From: an uncultured Bacteroidales bacterium
GTDB taxonomy: Bacteria > Bacteroidota > Bacteroidia > Bacteroidales > F082
Direction of reading: 5' to 3'
DNA length: 64,000 nt
Assembly (NCBI GenBank): GCA_946408345.1
Contig: CAMJRR010000007.1
Location: 1-64,000, forward strand
The notes under the pieces were generated by a model. That model was not told the DNA's origin. It did no database searches and was given only the letters and a program-made list of their open reading frames with translations. Below are positions 16,251 to 25,205 of the stretch, piece by piece. Numbering within the stretch: the first letter of the stretch is position 1; each line of letters starts with the position of its first letter. The position numbers and the translations under genes are program-made.

Positions 16251-17000
16251 TCAGTGTTCCCACTGGATGTCGTGCTTGAGGACTGTTGGCGGGTTGCCGC
16301 CAATGACTTGATGCTCGCCGCTGAAAGATGAGGTAAGTAGTGTGCCTGCCGCCACGACCGTGTTGTCGGGCACCTCGGCACCTTTCAGCAACACACACTT
16401 GCAGCCAATCCAGACATGGTTACCCACAACGATGGGTTTGTCGGGATTGATGCGTTCGTTTTCCGAATTATTTGACACGAGACATGGGACTTCGGGACAC
16501 GGGACAGAACTAGAGTCCCGCGTCTCACGTCTCGTAGTCTCGTGTCTATTATATAGGGGATGTTCGTCGGTGTCCATCACGAGGATGTCCCAACTCAACA
16601 GGCAGTCATTACCGAAACGGATTTCCTTGGCGCAGACAATGGTGCTTTCCGCCGTCATATTGAAATCTGCGCCCAATTTCAAGGCACCGCGCACAGAAAT
16701 CTTCGAGCCATGCCCGATGCTCGCCTTGCCACCGAAACTCACCGTGCCGCTCACCTGCCAGATGCCGCGTGAGCGTTTGCGGTCATAATGACCCACATCA
16801 CCGAAGCCGATTTTCACCATTGCCCTTTCCACCTTTTCGGGAAGTTCGACCTTGCCATGCAATTCGCGCAGATAGGTGCGGTGCGACACCACGACAGGCA
16901 GCTTCAAGGCCGTCTTCAGGGGAAAATAATGCAGGTTGAAGCGCAAAGTCTTCGGAATTGAGCGGATGATATTGAAAAAATCGAAAGCGGTCATGGACAT
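16251..17000 (-). CDS. Hexapeptide-repeat acyltransferase with in-frame palindromic insertion
   Basis: 249 residues. The left-handed beta-helix hexapeptide pattern is visible (KPIVVGNHVWIGCKCVLLKGAEVPDNTVVAAGTLL) as in WcaF/WbbJ-like O-acetyltransferases of surface polysaccharide synthesis. Between VMDTDEHPLYN and NERINPDKPI sits an unusual stretch of about 25 residues (HETTRRETRDSSSVPCPEVP...) encoded by a hairpin-forming DNA element (16474-16546); the family normally has a short loop here. The reading frame stays open. The donor and acceptor are unknown. A TATTTTTG box (17014-17021, minus) lies just upstream. Confidence 0.85.
   Translation of the reverse strand: MSMTAFDFFNIIRSIPKTLRFNLHYFPLKTALKLPVVVSHRTYLRELHGKVELPEKVERAMVKIGFGDVGHYDRKRSRGIWQVSGTVSFGGKASIGHGSKISVRGALKLGADFNMTAESTIVCAKEIRFGNDCLLSWDILVMDTDEHPLYNRHETTRRETRDSSSVPCPEVPCLVSNNSENERINPDKPIVVGNHVWIGCKCVLLKGAEVPDNTVVAAGTLLTSSFSGEHQVIGGNPPTVLKHDIQWEH
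16474..16546. repeat. Palindromic element inserted in acyltransferase coding sequence
   Basis: The outer arms GACACGAGAC (16474-16483) and GTCTCGTGTC (16537-16546) are exact complements, and inner GGGAC/GTCCC segments also pair. The element adds roughly 25 codons to a surface loop of the protein without breaking the frame. Confidence 0.6.
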
Positions 17001-17013
17001 CGTTTTGATTGGG

Positions 17014-17021
17014 CAAAAATA
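17014..17021 (-). promoter_or_regulatory. -7 promoter box for the acyltransferase
   Basis: TATTTTTG on the minus strand, 13 bp upstream of the ATG at 17000. Confidence 0.5.
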
Positions 17022-17142
17022 GGGTTTTTAAACATAATTGCCATTAATTGGACACGAATTTTTCAAAAACACATCCATGGCTTTTATTGTCCATTTTTGT
17101 CATCGAAAAAGAAAAATTAGATTTAAAGTATAAAAATTTGCA

Positions 17143-17170
17143 TTTGAATTGAAACAATTTATATATTTGT
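17143..17170 (+). promoter_or_regulatory. Promoter of the CarboxypepD_reg cluster
   Basis: TTTG at 17143 (another at 17137) and TATATTTG at 17163, about 43 bp upstream of the ATG at 17213. Confidence 0.6.
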
Positions 17171-17212
17171 CCCATCAAATTCATCGAATAACAACTCAAA
17201 AAAACATGAACC

Positions 17213-18505
17213 ATGAAACGACAACTCTACTATTCTATCCTGCTGATGGCCGCTTGCCTCATGGTTAGCCAAAGCACCACAGCCCAAGAACGCGCCATCG
17301 TACAAGGCATCTGCACCAACGAAAAAGGCAAAGCCATCGAAAACGTGAGCGTTTATGTAAGCAACTCACAGCTCATTGCGATAACCGACGAGAACGGTTG
17401 CTTCTCCTACACCCATGCCAAGGCGGGCGACCAACTTCGCTTTGCCCACATGGCCTACGAGCCCGCCTTTTACACCATTAAAAAGGGAGACCTAAACGGC
17501 AAGCCTGTTAACATCAGTATCAAGACCAAGAAACATGAACTGAACGAAGTGGAAATCACGGCCAACGCACCGCACATCGCCTTCGACAACCCTGTGATGA
17601 GCGTCCTCGACTACGTGATTTGCGAAGACGGCATTTATATGCTAGCTTATCGACGCAGAAACTCTGCCCTACTCCACCTTTCCTTCGAAATGGATACGCT
17701 ACACGAGTTGAAGATTTCCTCCGAATACAAGAATGTATTTAGGGATTTTTACGGTTTTGTGCATGTCATCAGCCACGACAAGGCCTGCCAGGTGGGGTTC
17801 AGCGGTTTTAGCGAAGGACAAAAGAAAGAAATGTATCTGCTTCCGCCTATCTCAATATCAAAGTTTTACGAACTTTACGGCCCCATCATCACTGCCTCCG
17901 ACAGCGTAGTCATTACCGGGCGGTATGCGTTTTTTGGTCTCGAGCAATATTATTATTGCGTGACACCTACAGCCGATACAGTGTACATGCTGCACCATAT
18001 CGTAGACGAAGAACGTCGTGACGACCTTGTGCAAATGCTGGAAAGCAAGGCTGGACTTGACAAATTTACAACCTACATGCTGTCTCTTTACCCTAAGCTC
18101 TATTACATCTTCAACCCGATTTTCGGTATCGACAACAAGTTCTACTTGTTTGCATACACTGATTGCGAAGTCCTCGTCTTCGATGCTGTGGGTAACGAGT
18201 TGGAACGCCATCCCCTAACCTTCCATAGGCTTAAGAAATGGAACGGCAAAACAGAAACCGATAATCGTTGGAAGAAAAAGATGATGGCCGACGAAGCCAG
18301 AAAGGAATTCTACAGCTATTTCGTCGATGACGGACTCTGCACCATAATGCACATTGATTTAGAGACCGGAACAGCCAAACCCATCATGGACCTCAGCGGC
18401 TATCCTTTCGCAGAAATGATACGCGTCCACGACGGCGTGTTGTATTTTCTCTATCCCACGGGGAACAATCACAGGAAGGCATTATACCAGGTAATGATTA
18501 TGTGA
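17213..18505 (+). CDS. Secreted CarboxypepD_reg-like protein, copy 1
   Basis: 430 residues. Signal peptide MKRQLYYSILLMAACLMVSQSTTAQ, then a carboxypeptidase-regulatory-like beta sandwich (residues about 28-115: VQGICTNEKGKAIENVSVYV ... LRFAHMAYEP), then an uncharacterised beta-rich region with WD/propeller-like strands (DGIYMLAYRRRNSALLHLSF, TDCEVLVFDAVGNELERHPL). No T9SS domain and no TonB plug. It is nearly the same protein as the gene at 19876 and related to 18535 and 23670. A periplasmic or outer-membrane-associated binding role is inferred only from the N-terminal domain. It opens an operon-like run of three paralogues. Confidence 0.8.
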   Translation: MKRQLYYSILLMAACLMVSQSTTAQERAIVQGICTNEKGKAIENVSVYVSNSQLIAITDENGCFSYTHAKAGDQLRFAHMAYEPAFYTIKKGDLNGKPVNISIKTKKHELNEVEITANAPHIAFDNPVMSVLDYVICEDGIYMLAYRRRNSALLHLSFEMDTLHELKISSEYKNVFRDFYGFVHVISHDKACQVGFSGFSEGQKKEMYLLPPISISKFYELYGPIITASDSVVITGRYAFFGLEQYYYCVTPTADTVYMLHHIVDEERRDDLVQMLESKAGLDKFTTYMLSLYPKLYYIFNPIFGIDNKFYLFAYTDCEVLVFDAVGNELERHPLTFHRLKKWNGKTETDNRWKKKMMADEARKEFYSYFVDDGLCTIMHIDLETGTAKPIMDLSGYPFAEMIRVHDGVLYFLYPTGNNHRKALYQVMIM

Positions 18506-18534
18506 GACGAAACACACTCAAAAACTTAATAGCC

Positions 18535-19857
18535 ATGAAACACAAAAACCACATCTGCATCCTGCTGATGGTCGCTTGCCTGACAACAAGTCTGAGCGCC
18601 TCAGCCCAGCACAAGACCGTTGTTTACGGCAGTCTCGGAGTAAGTAACGTGAACATCGGCATCGTTAACACAAAGAGAGGCACATGCACCAATGCCAAGG
18701 GACACTATGCGCTGTCACTGTATGGCCGCACGAAAGACATCAAACTTTACTACTCTTGTATCGGCTATCAGGACACTTTGGTAAACCTCACGTCAAAACA
18801 GCTACAACGCGATTCTATCAACATCAGCTTTAAGATGCTCCCTAAGAGCTACGCCTTGAGCGAAGTGACCGTAAGCGAAAACAAGCCAGAGATTGCCTAC
18901 CATGAGAAAATGGTCAGCCTTGTGACATACGAAATCAACGAGATGGGAATATACTTAATTGGTTATCGACAGAGCGGCAATGCATTACTCCATCTTTCGT
19001 TTGACCTCGACACCTTGTCGGTTCTGCCCATTGCCAAGAAATACGACAGGCTATACAAGGACGTGTTCGGCCAAATCCATCTGATGAGCTATGATTCAAC
19101 ATACCAGATTGGACACCGGCAACTTGGCAACACCTTTTTAGATATGGAACTGTTTTACGGGATGACCATTGACGATTTCTTTTATATCATGGGCGACAAT
19201 GCCGCAGTGACTGACAGTGTTTTTGTTATCGCCACCTACGGCCAAGGAGGTCAAGAATTGTATTACCATTATTTCAATCGAGGCAATCCCAACGGGCATC
19301 TCTTGGAGTATGTCTTCGACCAAATAGGGCTGGACTATATAGAAAACATGAGAAAATTTGGCGCATTCGGCATAATGCCAACATTCGCTACTTCTTCAAG
19401 TCATTACGCCAATTTCATAATGCGTCCTGATTCTAAAAGTTGGACATCAACTCCTCCAATTTACGACCCTCTATTTTCCGCAGGAAATGCTTTGTTCCTT
19501 TTCAACTTTGAGGCCGACAAAATTGAGCATTTCGACTCGAAAGCGCAAATGATAGAGAAAACATCAATGAAATTTCACCGCTACAAAAAATGGAATGGGA
19601 AATGGCTCATGAAAGACGGATGGAAAAAGCAAGTATTGGTAGACATGACCAGAAAGGAATTCTATGCGGTTTTTGAAAATGAAGGCGTGATGAGCATCTC
19701 GAAAATCGACCTCAAGACGGGACAGACCAAAGTCGTGGCAACATTGTCAGGCTTCCAATTTGTACAACTCCCCATGGTGAATGATGGCACATTGTATTTC
19801 CTGTATCACGCTGGTCCAACTCATAGCAAGGCACTGTATCGGATGAGGATTGATTAA
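18535..19857 (+). CDS. Secreted CarboxypepD_reg-like protein, copy 2
   Basis: 440 residues from the ATG at 18535 (MKHKNHICILLMVACL...SASAQ); the track uses a GTG 33 bp earlier that overlaps the upstream stop region, but the ATG gives a clean signal peptide. The N-terminal regulatory-like sandwich (VNIGIVNTKRGTCTNAKGHYALSLYG ... YYSCIGYQDTL) is closer to that of the gene at 23670 than to its immediate neighbours, while the C-terminal region (DGTLYFLYHAGPTHSKALYRM) matches copies 1 and 3. This suggests a mosaic within the family. It follows copy 1 by 29 bp and precedes copy 3 by 18 bp. Function unknown. Confidence 0.8.
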   Translation: MKHKNHICILLMVACLTTSLSASAQHKTVVYGSLGVSNVNIGIVNTKRGTCTNAKGHYALSLYGRTKDIKLYYSCIGYQDTLVNLTSKQLQRDSINISFKMLPKSYALSEVTVSENKPEIAYHEKMVSLVTYEINEMGIYLIGYRQSGNALLHLSFDLDTLSVLPIAKKYDRLYKDVFGQIHLMSYDSTYQIGHRQLGNTFLDMELFYGMTIDDFFYIMGDNAAVTDSVFVIATYGQGGQELYYHYFNRGNPNGHLLEYVFDQIGLDYIENMRKFGAFGIMPTFATSSSHYANFIMRPDSKSWTSTPPIYDPLFSAGNALFLFNFEADKIEHFDSKAQMIEKTSMKFHRYKKWNGKWLMKDGWKKQVLVDMTRKEFYAVFENEGVMSISKIDLKTGQTKVVATLSGFQFVQLPMVNDGTLYFLYHAGPTHSKALYRMRID

Positions 19858-19875
19858 CCCTAAAACTCACAAGCC

Positions 19876-21162
19876 ATGAAAAAGACCACCTTTTATCTAT
19901 TGCTTTTCTGCATCGGCTTCATTTTTCAGGCCACAGCCCAAGAACGCGCCATCGTGCAAGGTATCTGTACCAACGAAAAAGGCAAAGCCATCGAAAACGT
20001 GAGCGTTTATGTGCATGACTCACAACTCATTGCTATAACAGACGAGAACGGCTGCTTCTCCTACACCCATGCCAAAGTTGGCGACCAACTTCGTTTCGCA
20101 CACATGGCCTACGAACCAACTCTTTACACTATCAAGGAAGAAGACCTGAACGGCAAACCTGTCAACATCAGTATCAAGACCAAGAAACATGAACTTCATG
20201 AGGTGGAAGTGAAGGCCAACGCACCGCACATCGCCTTCGACAACCCTGTTAGAAGCGTCGTCGACTATGTGATTTGCGATGACGGCATCTATATGTTAGC
20301 TTACCGACGCAAAAACTCCGTCCTTCTTCACCTTTCCTTAGAGATGGACACGCTTCATGAACTGAAAATTTCTTCCGAATACAAGAATGTCTTCAAGGAT
20401 TTTTACGGTTTCGTGCATGTCATCAGCAACGACAATGCATGCCAAGTGAGCTTTACCGGCTACAGTGAAAGAAAAAAGGAAGAAATGTATCTGCTTCCAC
20501 CAATATCCATTTCAAGATTTTACGAGCTTTACGGTCCCATCATCACTGTTTCCGACAGCGTGGTCATTACTGGACGATATGCGTTTTATGGTCTTGAGCA
20601 ATACTATTACTGCGTCACGCCTACAGCCGACACGGTGTATATGCTATACCACATCGCAGATGAGATGGCTCGTGATGACGTGCGGTACATGCTGGACAGA
20701 CATGGGGGCGGTCTTGACAAATTCACATTATATATGATGACCCTTTATCCGAAAAACTATTACATCTTCAACCCTATTTTCGGCATCGACAACAAGTTCT
20801 ATCTCTTTGCATATACCGATTGCGAAGTTCTTGTCTTCGACGCTGTCGGTAACGAATTGGAACGCTATCCTCTGACCTTCCACATGCGGAAGAAATGGAA
20901 CGGAATGATTGAAACAGACAAGCGTTGGAAGAGAAAGATGATGGCTGACGAAGCCAAGAAGGAGTTTTACAGCTATTTCGTCGATGACGGACTTTGCACT
21001 ATAATGCACATTGATTTAGAGACCGGAACAGCCAAACCCATCATGGACCTCAGCGGATATCCCTTTGCTCAGAATATGAGGATTCATGACGGAGTTTTGT
21101 ATTTCATTTATCCGACGGGTGTTAATCGGCGGAAGGCATTGTATCAGGTAAAGATAGACTGA
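19876..21162 (+). CDS. Secreted CarboxypepD_reg-like protein, copy 3
   Basis: 428 residues. Signal peptide MKKTTFYLLLFCIGFIFQATAQ differs from copy 1, but from QERAIVQGICTNEKGKAIENV onward the two are very similar almost to the end, indicating a recent tandem duplication or gene conversion around the intervening copy 2. The sandwich domain covers about residues 25-112 and the rest is propeller-like. No catalytic motif is seen. Last gene of the three-gene run; the ECF sigma gene starts 128 bp downstream. Confidence 0.8.
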   Translation: MKKTTFYLLLFCIGFIFQATAQERAIVQGICTNEKGKAIENVSVYVHDSQLIAITDENGCFSYTHAKVGDQLRFAHMAYEPTLYTIKEEDLNGKPVNISIKTKKHELHEVEVKANAPHIAFDNPVRSVVDYVICDDGIYMLAYRRKNSVLLHLSLEMDTLHELKISSEYKNVFKDFYGFVHVISNDNACQVSFTGYSERKKEEMYLLPPISISRFYELYGPIITVSDSVVITGRYAFYGLEQYYYCVTPTADTVYMLYHIADEMARDDVRYMLDRHGGGLDKFTLYMMTLYPKNYYIFNPIFGIDNKFYLFAYTDCEVLVFDAVGNELERYPLTFHMRKKWNGMIETDKRWKRKMMADEAKKEFYSYFVDDGLCTIMHIDLETGTAKPIMDLSGYPFAQNMRIHDGVLYFIYPTGVNRRKALYQVKID

Positions 21163-21290
21163 ATTAGTATGGATTTTTCGCCAACCAAACACAAAAGTGC
21201 TATGATGTCGGCTTAATGTTTCTGAAAAAAAGATCCCTCTTTATGTAGTATTTCGCCCTTTTTTGCGTCTAATAAGCAAATGATTCTAAC

Positions 21291-21773
21291 ATGAGAGAAA
21301 AAGAGAAGGCTTTTTCCGACCTTGTCAAAAAGTACAAAAACACGGTATTCACCGTGTGCTACCTCTTCTCGAAGGACCAGGACGAGGTGAACGACCTGTT
21401 CCAAGAGACGCTCATCAACCTTTGGCGGGGCTTCGACTCGTTCAAGGGGCAATGCGACGTGAAGACTTGGATTTGGCGCGTCAGCCTCAACACCTGCCTC
21501 ACCGCCGAGCGCAAGAAGAAACGCCGCGTGGAAACCGTGCCACTCTCGATGGACATCAACCTCTTCACCGACACCGACGACGACACCCGACAAATCCAGC
21601 AGCTCTACAGCCGCATCAATAAATTGGGGCTGGTCGACAGGGCCATCATCCTGCTTTGGCTTGAAAACATGAGCTACGAGGAAATCGGGCAAATCATCGG
21701 CATCTCCACCAAGAATGTCTCCGTCAAATTGGTCAGAATCAAGGAACAACTGAAGAAAATGTCAAACGATTAA
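21291..21773 (+). CDS. ECF-type RNA polymerase sigma factor
   Basis: 160 residues. Sigma-70 region 2 is visible (FSDLVKKYKNTVFTVCYLF ... DLFQETLINLWRGFDSFKGQCDVKTWIWRVSLN), as is region 4 (INKLGLVDRAIILLWLENMSYEEIGQIIGISTKNVSVKLVRIKEQL) with its helix-turn-helix. It should direct RNA polymerase to a small regulon in response to an envelope cue. The next gene, 11 bp downstream, encodes a membrane protein that is the natural candidate for its regulator. Paralogous in type to the sigma gene at 41756, which has a classical zinc-finger anti-sigma partner. Confidence 0.93.
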   Translation: MREKEKAFSDLVKKYKNTVFTVCYLFSKDQDEVNDLFQETLINLWRGFDSFKGQCDVKTWIWRVSLNTCLTAERKKKRRVETVPLSMDINLFTDTDDDTRQIQQLYSRINKLGLVDRAIILLWLENMSYEEIGQIIGISTKNVSVKLVRIKEQLKKMSND

Positions 21774-21784
21774 AACGCAAAGCC

Positions 21785-22375
21785 ATGGAAAACAACGAAT
21801 TGGAAGAAATGAAGGCGCAGTTGGCCACTTTGAACGAAAAGTTGGAGAACGAAAACATCGTTGACGAAAAGCTTCTCGGCGAAGCCACAAAAAAGCATTT
21901 GTCCGAATTGCAGCGGAAACTGATTGGCAGAATCATCATGTTTACAGTGTTGGTGGCCTTTTTTTACTGGAAACTTGAGCTTGGGATATTTTTGCTCTGG
22001 AGTTTGGGGCTTCTTGTCACAAGCATCTACGTATATTGGGTAGTTCGCAAAGGCAATTCCGCCTCTATGCCTGTGTCGCAATATGCGCGACGACTGCGCA
22101 ATGCCCTGAAAATCTATAAAATAGGAAACAGATTTCTATGGATTTCAACCATTCTCCTCATATTGGCTTGGGGAATATACGTGCTCATTTTAAATTGGCC
22201 ATCAAACCTAGAAACAGTATTCGTCATTTTCTTTGTGTGTTGCTTAATTGCTCTCATCATGTGGGTTACCTATTACATTAGCAATGTGTGTGTGTCACCA
22301 GATGTGGAACTCATGTTGGAGCAGGTTCTGGTGGATTTGGATAAAGACGATCAGAGTTCGATTAAATCGGCATAA
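21785..22375 (+). CDS. Coiled-coil four-TM membrane protein, putative sigma regulator
   Basis: 196 residues. An acidic, heptad-rich N-terminus (MENNELEEMKAQLATLNEKLENE) is followed by two hydrophobic spans at about 47-95 (IIMFTVLVAFFYW, IFLLWSLGLLVTSIYVYWVV) and two at about 125-175. There is no zinc-finger anti-sigma motif and no enzymatic motif. Its position 11 bp after an ECF sigma gene suggests it sequesters or senses for that sigma factor; this is inference from context. Family not recognised. Confidence 0.6.
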   Translation: MENNELEEMKAQLATLNEKLENENIVDEKLLGEATKKHLSELQRKLIGRIIMFTVLVAFFYWKLELGIFLLWSLGLLVTSIYVYWVVRKGNSASMPVSQYARRLRNALKIYKIGNRFLWISTILLILAWGIYVLILNWPSNLETVFVIFFVCCLIALIMWVTYYISNVCVSPDVELMLEQVLVDLDKDDQSSIKSA

Positions 22376-22431
22376 TTTTTGTAATATTTAATCTGTTTTT
22401 CACATAGTTAAACCATTGAAAATCATATTCT

Positions 22432-23661
22432 ATGAAGAAAATTTACTTTCTAGTGCTTTTGGTGGCACTCTCATTCCAAAGCGCCATGGCGCAAAACGAC
22501 AATCTGAAACATCCTTTCGAAATTGCCAAAGAAGAGGGTTTTGGTTACCGCGGATTGAAGAAATTGATTGGTATGGACAGCGTTTATGCTGGTACTTTTT
22601 TTGAAAGCTCTTACCACGATTTTCTTAGTGTCTTGTATTCACAGGTCGGACGATACAAAGAAGCAAGGCATGAGGCCGAAGCTGCGGGAACTATGTTCGT
22701 TAACCATAAGAGATTCGCACATAATTACAAGAACGCGATAGCCATTCCTTTGTCCAAAGTGATGGACAGCATCATCGAGAACAACCGAGTCATCATGTTG
22801 AACGAGATGCACATTAATCCACATAGTAGGGCTTTTGTCATCAGTTGGTTGGAGAAATGCTATGAAAACGGCTACCGTTACCTTGCTGCCGAAACGTTGT
22901 CTGAACAAGACTCTTTGCTCAACGAAAGACGCACCCCACTATTGAGAACAACGGGATTCTATAGTGACGAACCTGTTTTCGGCGATCTATTAAGGATAGC
23001 TCTTAACATGGGCTATACATTGGTACCATACGAGAGTTATGATTTCAACAAAAGAGAGGAAGGCCAAGCGGATAACCTCATAAATAACATTCTTGGGAAT
23101 GACCCCGAAGCGAAGTTTCTGCTTTTAGGCGGTATGGGCCATATCACCGACCGAAACGGTTGGAACACGATGGGTCGTTATTTCAAGGAAAAATCCGGCA
23201 TTGACCCATTCACAATGGACTGTGCACTGTATTTTGACGACCCTTATTGGGAAGCAGACTCTTTGCAGGCAATCTATTTCGATCTTATTGATGCCATGCC
23301 CCTCCGTGAACCCGTAATTATTTACGACACAGCAAAGCATATCTACATCAACTTTACGGGTATGGATGCCACTTGCTGTCTACCCTGCACACGCTTCATC
23401 GAAGACAACATCCCCGACTGGAAACTCTACAACGGCAAGGTGCTTTACACTATCAACCGCCGTTTTATTAAAAAGAACGGCTTCTCTGAAGGCTGTGTGA
23501 GCGCGTTCCTGAAATCGGAAGGCGAGCAGTGTGTTCCTGTCGACCAATATATGTACGGTAAAGATGAGAGTGAGTTCAAATTGGCACTTTATAAGGGCGA
23601 GTATTTGCTGCGGTTTGACGACGGGAAGGAGTATCGGTATGTTACCGTAACGGTGAAGTAA
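22432..23661 (+). CDS. Secreted EreA/ChaN-like protein
   Basis: 409 residues with signal peptide MKKIYFLVLLVALSFQSAMAQ. The core shows NRVIMLNEMHINPHSRAFV, YLAAETLSEQD and AKFLLLGGMGHI, the spacing of Glu/His motifs seen in the erythromycin esterase/ChaN/TIKI-type superfamily, where these residues line a metal or active site. Neighbours (sigma factor, CarboxypepD_reg proteins) do not define a substrate. A role as an antibiotic esterase is not supported; a hydrolase or haem-binding activity remains possible. It is 8 bp upstream of the next gene and likely cotranscribed. Confidence 0.55.
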   Translation: MKKIYFLVLLVALSFQSAMAQNDNLKHPFEIAKEEGFGYRGLKKLIGMDSVYAGTFFESSYHDFLSVLYSQVGRYKEARHEAEAAGTMFVNHKRFAHNYKNAIAIPLSKVMDSIIENNRVIMLNEMHINPHSRAFVISWLEKCYENGYRYLAAETLSEQDSLLNERRTPLLRTTGFYSDEPVFGDLLRIALNMGYTLVPYESYDFNKREEGQADNLINNILGNDPEAKFLLLGGMGHITDRNGWNTMGRYFKEKSGIDPFTMDCALYFDDPYWEADSLQAIYFDLIDAMPLREPVIIYDTAKHIYINFTGMDATCCLPCTRFIEDNIPDWKLYNGKVLYTINRRFIKKNGFSEGCVSAFLKSEGEQCVPVDQYMYGKDESEFKLALYKGEYLLRFDDGKEYRYVTVTVK

Positions 23662-23669
23662 ATGATGTT

Positions 23670-25040
23670 ATGAAAGCGGCTAAACTTTATACCCTGTATG
23701 CAATGCTGATGATGAGCATTCCAATCATAGCCCAAGAACATGCCTTGGTTCAGGGCTATTGTAAGGATGAAAACAACAAACCTGTTGAGAATGTGAATAT
23801 CAGCATCGTGAATACGCAATATGGAACCAGCACCGATGCCAAAGGGCATTATGAGTTGCCGCTTTATGACCGTACCAAAACTATCAACCTTTATTATTCC
23901 TGCATCGGCTATCAAGATACCTTGGTGAGCCTTACACCGAAGCAGTTGCAGCGTGATACCATCAACATCAGCTTCAGATTTCGGAAGATGAGCTATGACC
24001 TTCAGGAAGTGGGTGTTACGGCTTACAGCGACTTTTACCGAAGTCCTCGGGGTACCAACATTGCCGACATAGCCTTTGCCGATGACAGGATTTTGGTGCT
24101 TGAAAACAGGGCAAAATCTTCCTCCTTACGACTTCTCGACCTCAACGGCAATGAGATGGGCGTTACGGAGTTTGATGACCTATATGATGGACTGTATATT
24201 GATGCTTTCGGCGACTTCCTTCTTTTGGGTCAGGACACTTGCTTGCAGGTGTATTTTGACACGACAGGTAAAGCATTGCCTGTTTCCACCTTCACGAAAG
24301 ACCTATTTCGCGACAAGATTAGGAAAATCGTGTTTGAGTTCAACAACGCTTATCTATTGCGCAGCACTGCCTACGAGAAGCGCGACTATTATGTGAAGGA
24401 GTTTCATGGGCAGGCGCAGACTTACAACTATGTGCTGAAAAACGACACTTTAAAGCAACGGCATTTTCTCTACCGTTTCATCGATACGGTGGCAGTCAAT
24501 GTGTGCCAATCCTATCTGAATGAGATATTTGCCATCTACAACAGTGAGGTGCCAGAGAATGAAAACGAGCTTGTTTTGGGTGTTTGGAATGGCAACCTGC
24601 TTCGTTTGGCTGTCAATTACAAGGTACACAAGAGAATTGGCTGGTATTGCCAAGTGTTGGCCACCGAGTACCATACCATAGCCTTGAAATTTGATGGTTT
24701 TATTCAACTTGTTGATTTGGAAAACTTTGAAATCGTGGAGTTTGATAAGACGTTCCAACTATCCAACAAACGGCCACTTACGATTGCTACAGGGAAGAAC
24801 TATTTTGCCAATCAGTTCCTTACTGATGAAGCCACGGGAAAGATTTACGGTCTTTTCGTCCAAAACGGAATCAATTATCTGGGTTGCTACGACCCAACCA
24901 AAGGCACGGTTGGAATGGGGCAAAAAGCCAGCAACAACATCTACCCACGGGCTTTCAAGGTGCATAATGGCTATGCCTATAGTGTGTTTTTCGATTCGGG
25001 GAGCAATCGCGGGGTGATTAGTCGGATGAAAATCGAGTAG
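23670..25040 (+). CDS. Secreted CarboxypepD_reg-like protein, copy 4
   Basis: 456 residues. Signal peptide MKAAKLYTLYAMLMMSIPIIAQ, then a regulatory-like sandwich (ALVQGYCKDENNKPVENVNISIV ... LYYSCIGYQDTLVSLTPKQLQRD) very close to the N-terminus of the gene at 18535, then a propeller-like region (DDRILVLENRAKSSSLRLLDLNGNEMG) that differs from the other copies. No T9SS domain. Operon partner of the EreA/ChaN-like gene. Function unknown; probably part of the same surface system as 17213-21162. Confidence 0.78.
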   Translation: MKAAKLYTLYAMLMMSIPIIAQEHALVQGYCKDENNKPVENVNISIVNTQYGTSTDAKGHYELPLYDRTKTINLYYSCIGYQDTLVSLTPKQLQRDTINISFRFRKMSYDLQEVGVTAYSDFYRSPRGTNIADIAFADDRILVLENRAKSSSLRLLDLNGNEMGVTEFDDLYDGLYIDAFGDFLLLGQDTCLQVYFDTTGKALPVSTFTKDLFRDKIRKIVFEFNNAYLLRSTAYEKRDYYVKEFHGQAQTYNYVLKNDTLKQRHFLYRFIDTVAVNVCQSYLNEIFAIYNSEVPENENELVLGVWNGNLLRLAVNYKVHKRIGWYCQVLATEYHTIALKFDGFIQLVDLENFEIVEFDKTFQLSNKRPLTIATGKNYFANQFLTDEATGKIYGLFVQNGINYLGCYDPTKGTVGMGQKASNNIYPRAFKVHNGYAYSVFFDSGSNRGVISRMKIE

Positions 25041-25205
25041 TTGTTTTCACGCAAATCCGTGTGTTTTTTTAGCACGCAGAATACGCTGAATTATATGAAG
25101 CGCAAAGCGACGCAAAATCTACATCCGGCAGGTTCAGCGATTTCTGCGGATTAACTTCGTTGAATCTGCGATTTCTGCGTGAAATAATTTCCATACCTTT
25201 GCGGC
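25041..25205. other. Spacer with repeated GATTTCTGCG segments and malQ promoter
   Basis: Contains near-repeats CAGCGATTTCTGCGGATT (25135) and CTGCGATTTCTGCGTGA (25166), with no ORF. TACCTTTG (25194-25201) is the malQ -7 box, only 4 nt from the ATG. Confidence 0.5.

Noticed and set aside
22432-23661. Erythromycin resistance gene
   Set aside because: Only the general EreA/ChaN-type motifs are seen; the protein carries a signal peptide and sits in a surface-protein operon, so resistance cannot be claimed.
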